Shown in pieces: positions 5,597 through 6,659 of a stretch of DNA of 6,659 nucleotides. Under the pieces are notes generated by a model. That model saw only the letters and a list, made by a program, of their open reading frames with translations. It did no database searches and was not told the origin of the DNA. Numbering within the stretch: the first letter of the stretch is position 1; each line of letters begins with the position of its first letter. The stretch is from Muribaculaceae bacterium (GTDB taxonomy: Bacteria; Bacteroidota; Bacteroidia; Bacteroidales; Muribaculaceae), in the NCBI GenBank assembly GCA_029056365.1, contig JAIDBM010000096.1:1-6659 (forward strand), read 5' to 3'. The translations under genes were made by a program, and so were the position numbers.

Positions 5597-6659
5597 ATGT
5601 CAACTCTGAACGAAGAAATCCAACGTCGGCGAACATTCGCCATAATCTCCCACCCTGACGCAGGTAAAACCACGCTCACCGAAAAACTGCTGCTCTTCGG
5701 CGGCGCGATACACATAGCCGGGGCTGTAAAGTCAAACAAAATCAAAAAAACAGCCACATCCGACTGGATGGAGATTGAGAAACAGAGAGGAATCTCTGTA
5801 GCCACCTCGGTAATGGGATTCAATTACGGCGACTATAAGATAAACATCCTCGACACTCCGGGTCACCAGGATTTTGCCGAAGACACATACCGGACTCTTA
5901 CCGCAGTAGACTCGGTTATAATCGTTGTCGATGTGGCCAAAGGAGTTGAACAGCAAACACGAAAACTCATGGAGGTATGCCGCATGCGCAACACCCCCGT
6001 GATTATTTTCGTAAACAAACTCGACCGCGAGGGACGTGATCCTTTCGATATACTCGATGAACTTGAAGCCGAACTGAAAATCAGTGTGCGCCCACTATCA
6101 TGGCCGATAAACATCGGAGCAAAATTCAAAGGCGTATACAACATATTCGAACATTCGCTCGACCTGTTCACCCCCGACAAACAAAAAGTATCGGAGCGCG
6201 TTGAAATCGACGACATAAACGACACCCGCATCGATGAGGCTGTAGGAGGCACCGATGCCGCAAAACTCCGCGAAGACCTCGAACTTATCGAAGGCGTGTA
6301 TCCTGAATTCGAAACAGACACATATCTTCAGGGCAAGGTAGCTCCGGTTTTCTTTGGCTCTGCGCTCAACACATTCGGAGTCAAGGAACTTCTCGACTGT
6401 TTTGTGAAAATCGCACCGGCCCCGCGTCCGGTACAGGCTCTGGAACGCGAGGTAAAACCCGATGATTCCGGGTTCAGCGGATTTGTGTTCAAAATCCACG
6501 CGAACATGGACCCCAACCACCGCAGCTGCATAGCATTCGTGAAAATATGCAGCGGAAAATTCGAGCGCAACGCGCCATATCGAAACATCCGCACCGACAA
6601 AACCCTGAAGTTCTCCGCCCCGACAGCATTCATGGCCCAGAAAAAAAACATCGTCGATG
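5597..6659 (+). CDS. prfC: Peptide chain release factor 3, 3'-truncated by the window edge
   Basis: RF3 is the translational GTPase that removes RF1/RF2 from the ribosome after peptide release. The window holds the first 354 codons of a protein that is about 530 residues in E. coli. The G-domain is complete: G1 HPDAGKTT at 19-26, switch I/G2 RGISVATSV from Arg64, G3 DTPGHQDF from Asp86, G4 NKLD at 140-143 and G5 GSA at 254-256. RGISV and the KSNKIKKTATSDW segment separate RF3 from EF-G, LepA and TypA. Domain II begins near FSGFVFKI and is still open at the end of the window. ATG 5597 is preceded by AGCAAA, with no Shine-Dalgarno sequence, and lies 30 bp after rfbD. A run of eight A residues at 6641-6648 stays in frame and is followed by sequence that still fits RF3, so no frameshift is seen. 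Confidence 0.97.
   Translation, partial: MSTLNEEIQRRRTFAIISHPDAGKTTLTEKLLLFGGAIHIAGAVKSNKIKKTATSDWMEIEKQRGISVATSVMGFNYGDYKINILDTPGHQDFAEDTYRTLTAVDSVIIVVDVAKGVEQQTRKLMEVCRMRNTPVIIFVNKLDREGRDPFDILDELEAELKISVRPLSWPINIGAKFKGVYNIFEHSLDLFTPDKQKVSERVEIDDINDTRIDEAVGGTDAAKLREDLELIEGVYPEFETDTYLQGKVAPVFFGSALNTFGVKELLDCFVKIAPAPRPVQALEREVKPDDSGFSGFVFKIHANMDPNHRSCIAFVKICSGKFERNAPYRNIRTDKTLKFSAPTAFMAQKKNIVD

Noticed and set aside
6098..6520. Minus-strand open frame of 140 codons inside prfC.
   Set aside because: It lies opposite conserved RF3 sequence and shows no independent family resemblance.
6641..6648. Run of eight A residues in prfC, as a possible frameshift or slippage site.
   Set aside because: The reading frame before and after it fits RF3, and no alternative frame product is supported in the few bases left.

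Overview
The window looks like chromosomal housekeeping and cell-envelope sequence from a member of Bacteroidales, possibly Muribaculaceae. This is inferred from four things. The RecQ carries a long C-terminal extension of the kind found in Bacteroidota. A sugar kinase is fused to a RapZ C-terminal domain. The starts have A-rich leaders and no Shine-Dalgarno sequence. The one good promoter candidate matches the Bacteroidota -7 element TAnnTTTG. I see no phage, insertion sequence, CRISPR array, tRNA or rRNA, and no gene-free stretch longer than 300 bases.

Layout: (1) The 3' part of recQ (2-1843, +) has lost its N-terminus to the window edge. (2) After 38 bp comes a 477-residue fusion protein (1882-3315, +), an AmgK-like sugar kinase joined to a RapZ-type C-terminal domain. 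(3) Overlapping it by ATGA is a MurU-like sugar-1-phosphate nucleotidyltransferase (3312-4091, +). (4) Convergent to that, sharing its stop codon bases inside a perfect palindrome, is a small Rossmann-like protein on the minus strand (4088-4561). (5) A 141-bp divergent intergenic region (4562-4702) holds a promoter candidate, an 8-bp inverted repeat and a small hairpin. (6) rfbD/rmlD, dTDP-4-dehydrorhamnose reductase (4703-5566, +), comes next. (7) After 30 bp follows prfC, peptide chain release factor 3 (5597 to the window end, +), truncated on the 3' side.

Working picture: the kinase/RapZ-C fusion and the nucleotidyltransferase are translationally coupled. They resemble the AmgK-MurU pair that turns N-acetylmuramate or N-acetylglucosamine into a sugar-1-phosphate and then a UDP-sugar during peptidoglycan recycling. 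The fused RapZ-C domain could be a metabolite sensor. In enterobacteria that domain binds glucosamine-6-phosphate and the GlmZ/GlmY small RNAs, and those RNAs are not known in Bacteroidota. This fusion is the most interesting item here. rfbD and prfC probably form a two-gene transcription unit that is functionally mixed, making the last step of dTDP-rhamnose synthesis and a translation termination recycling factor.
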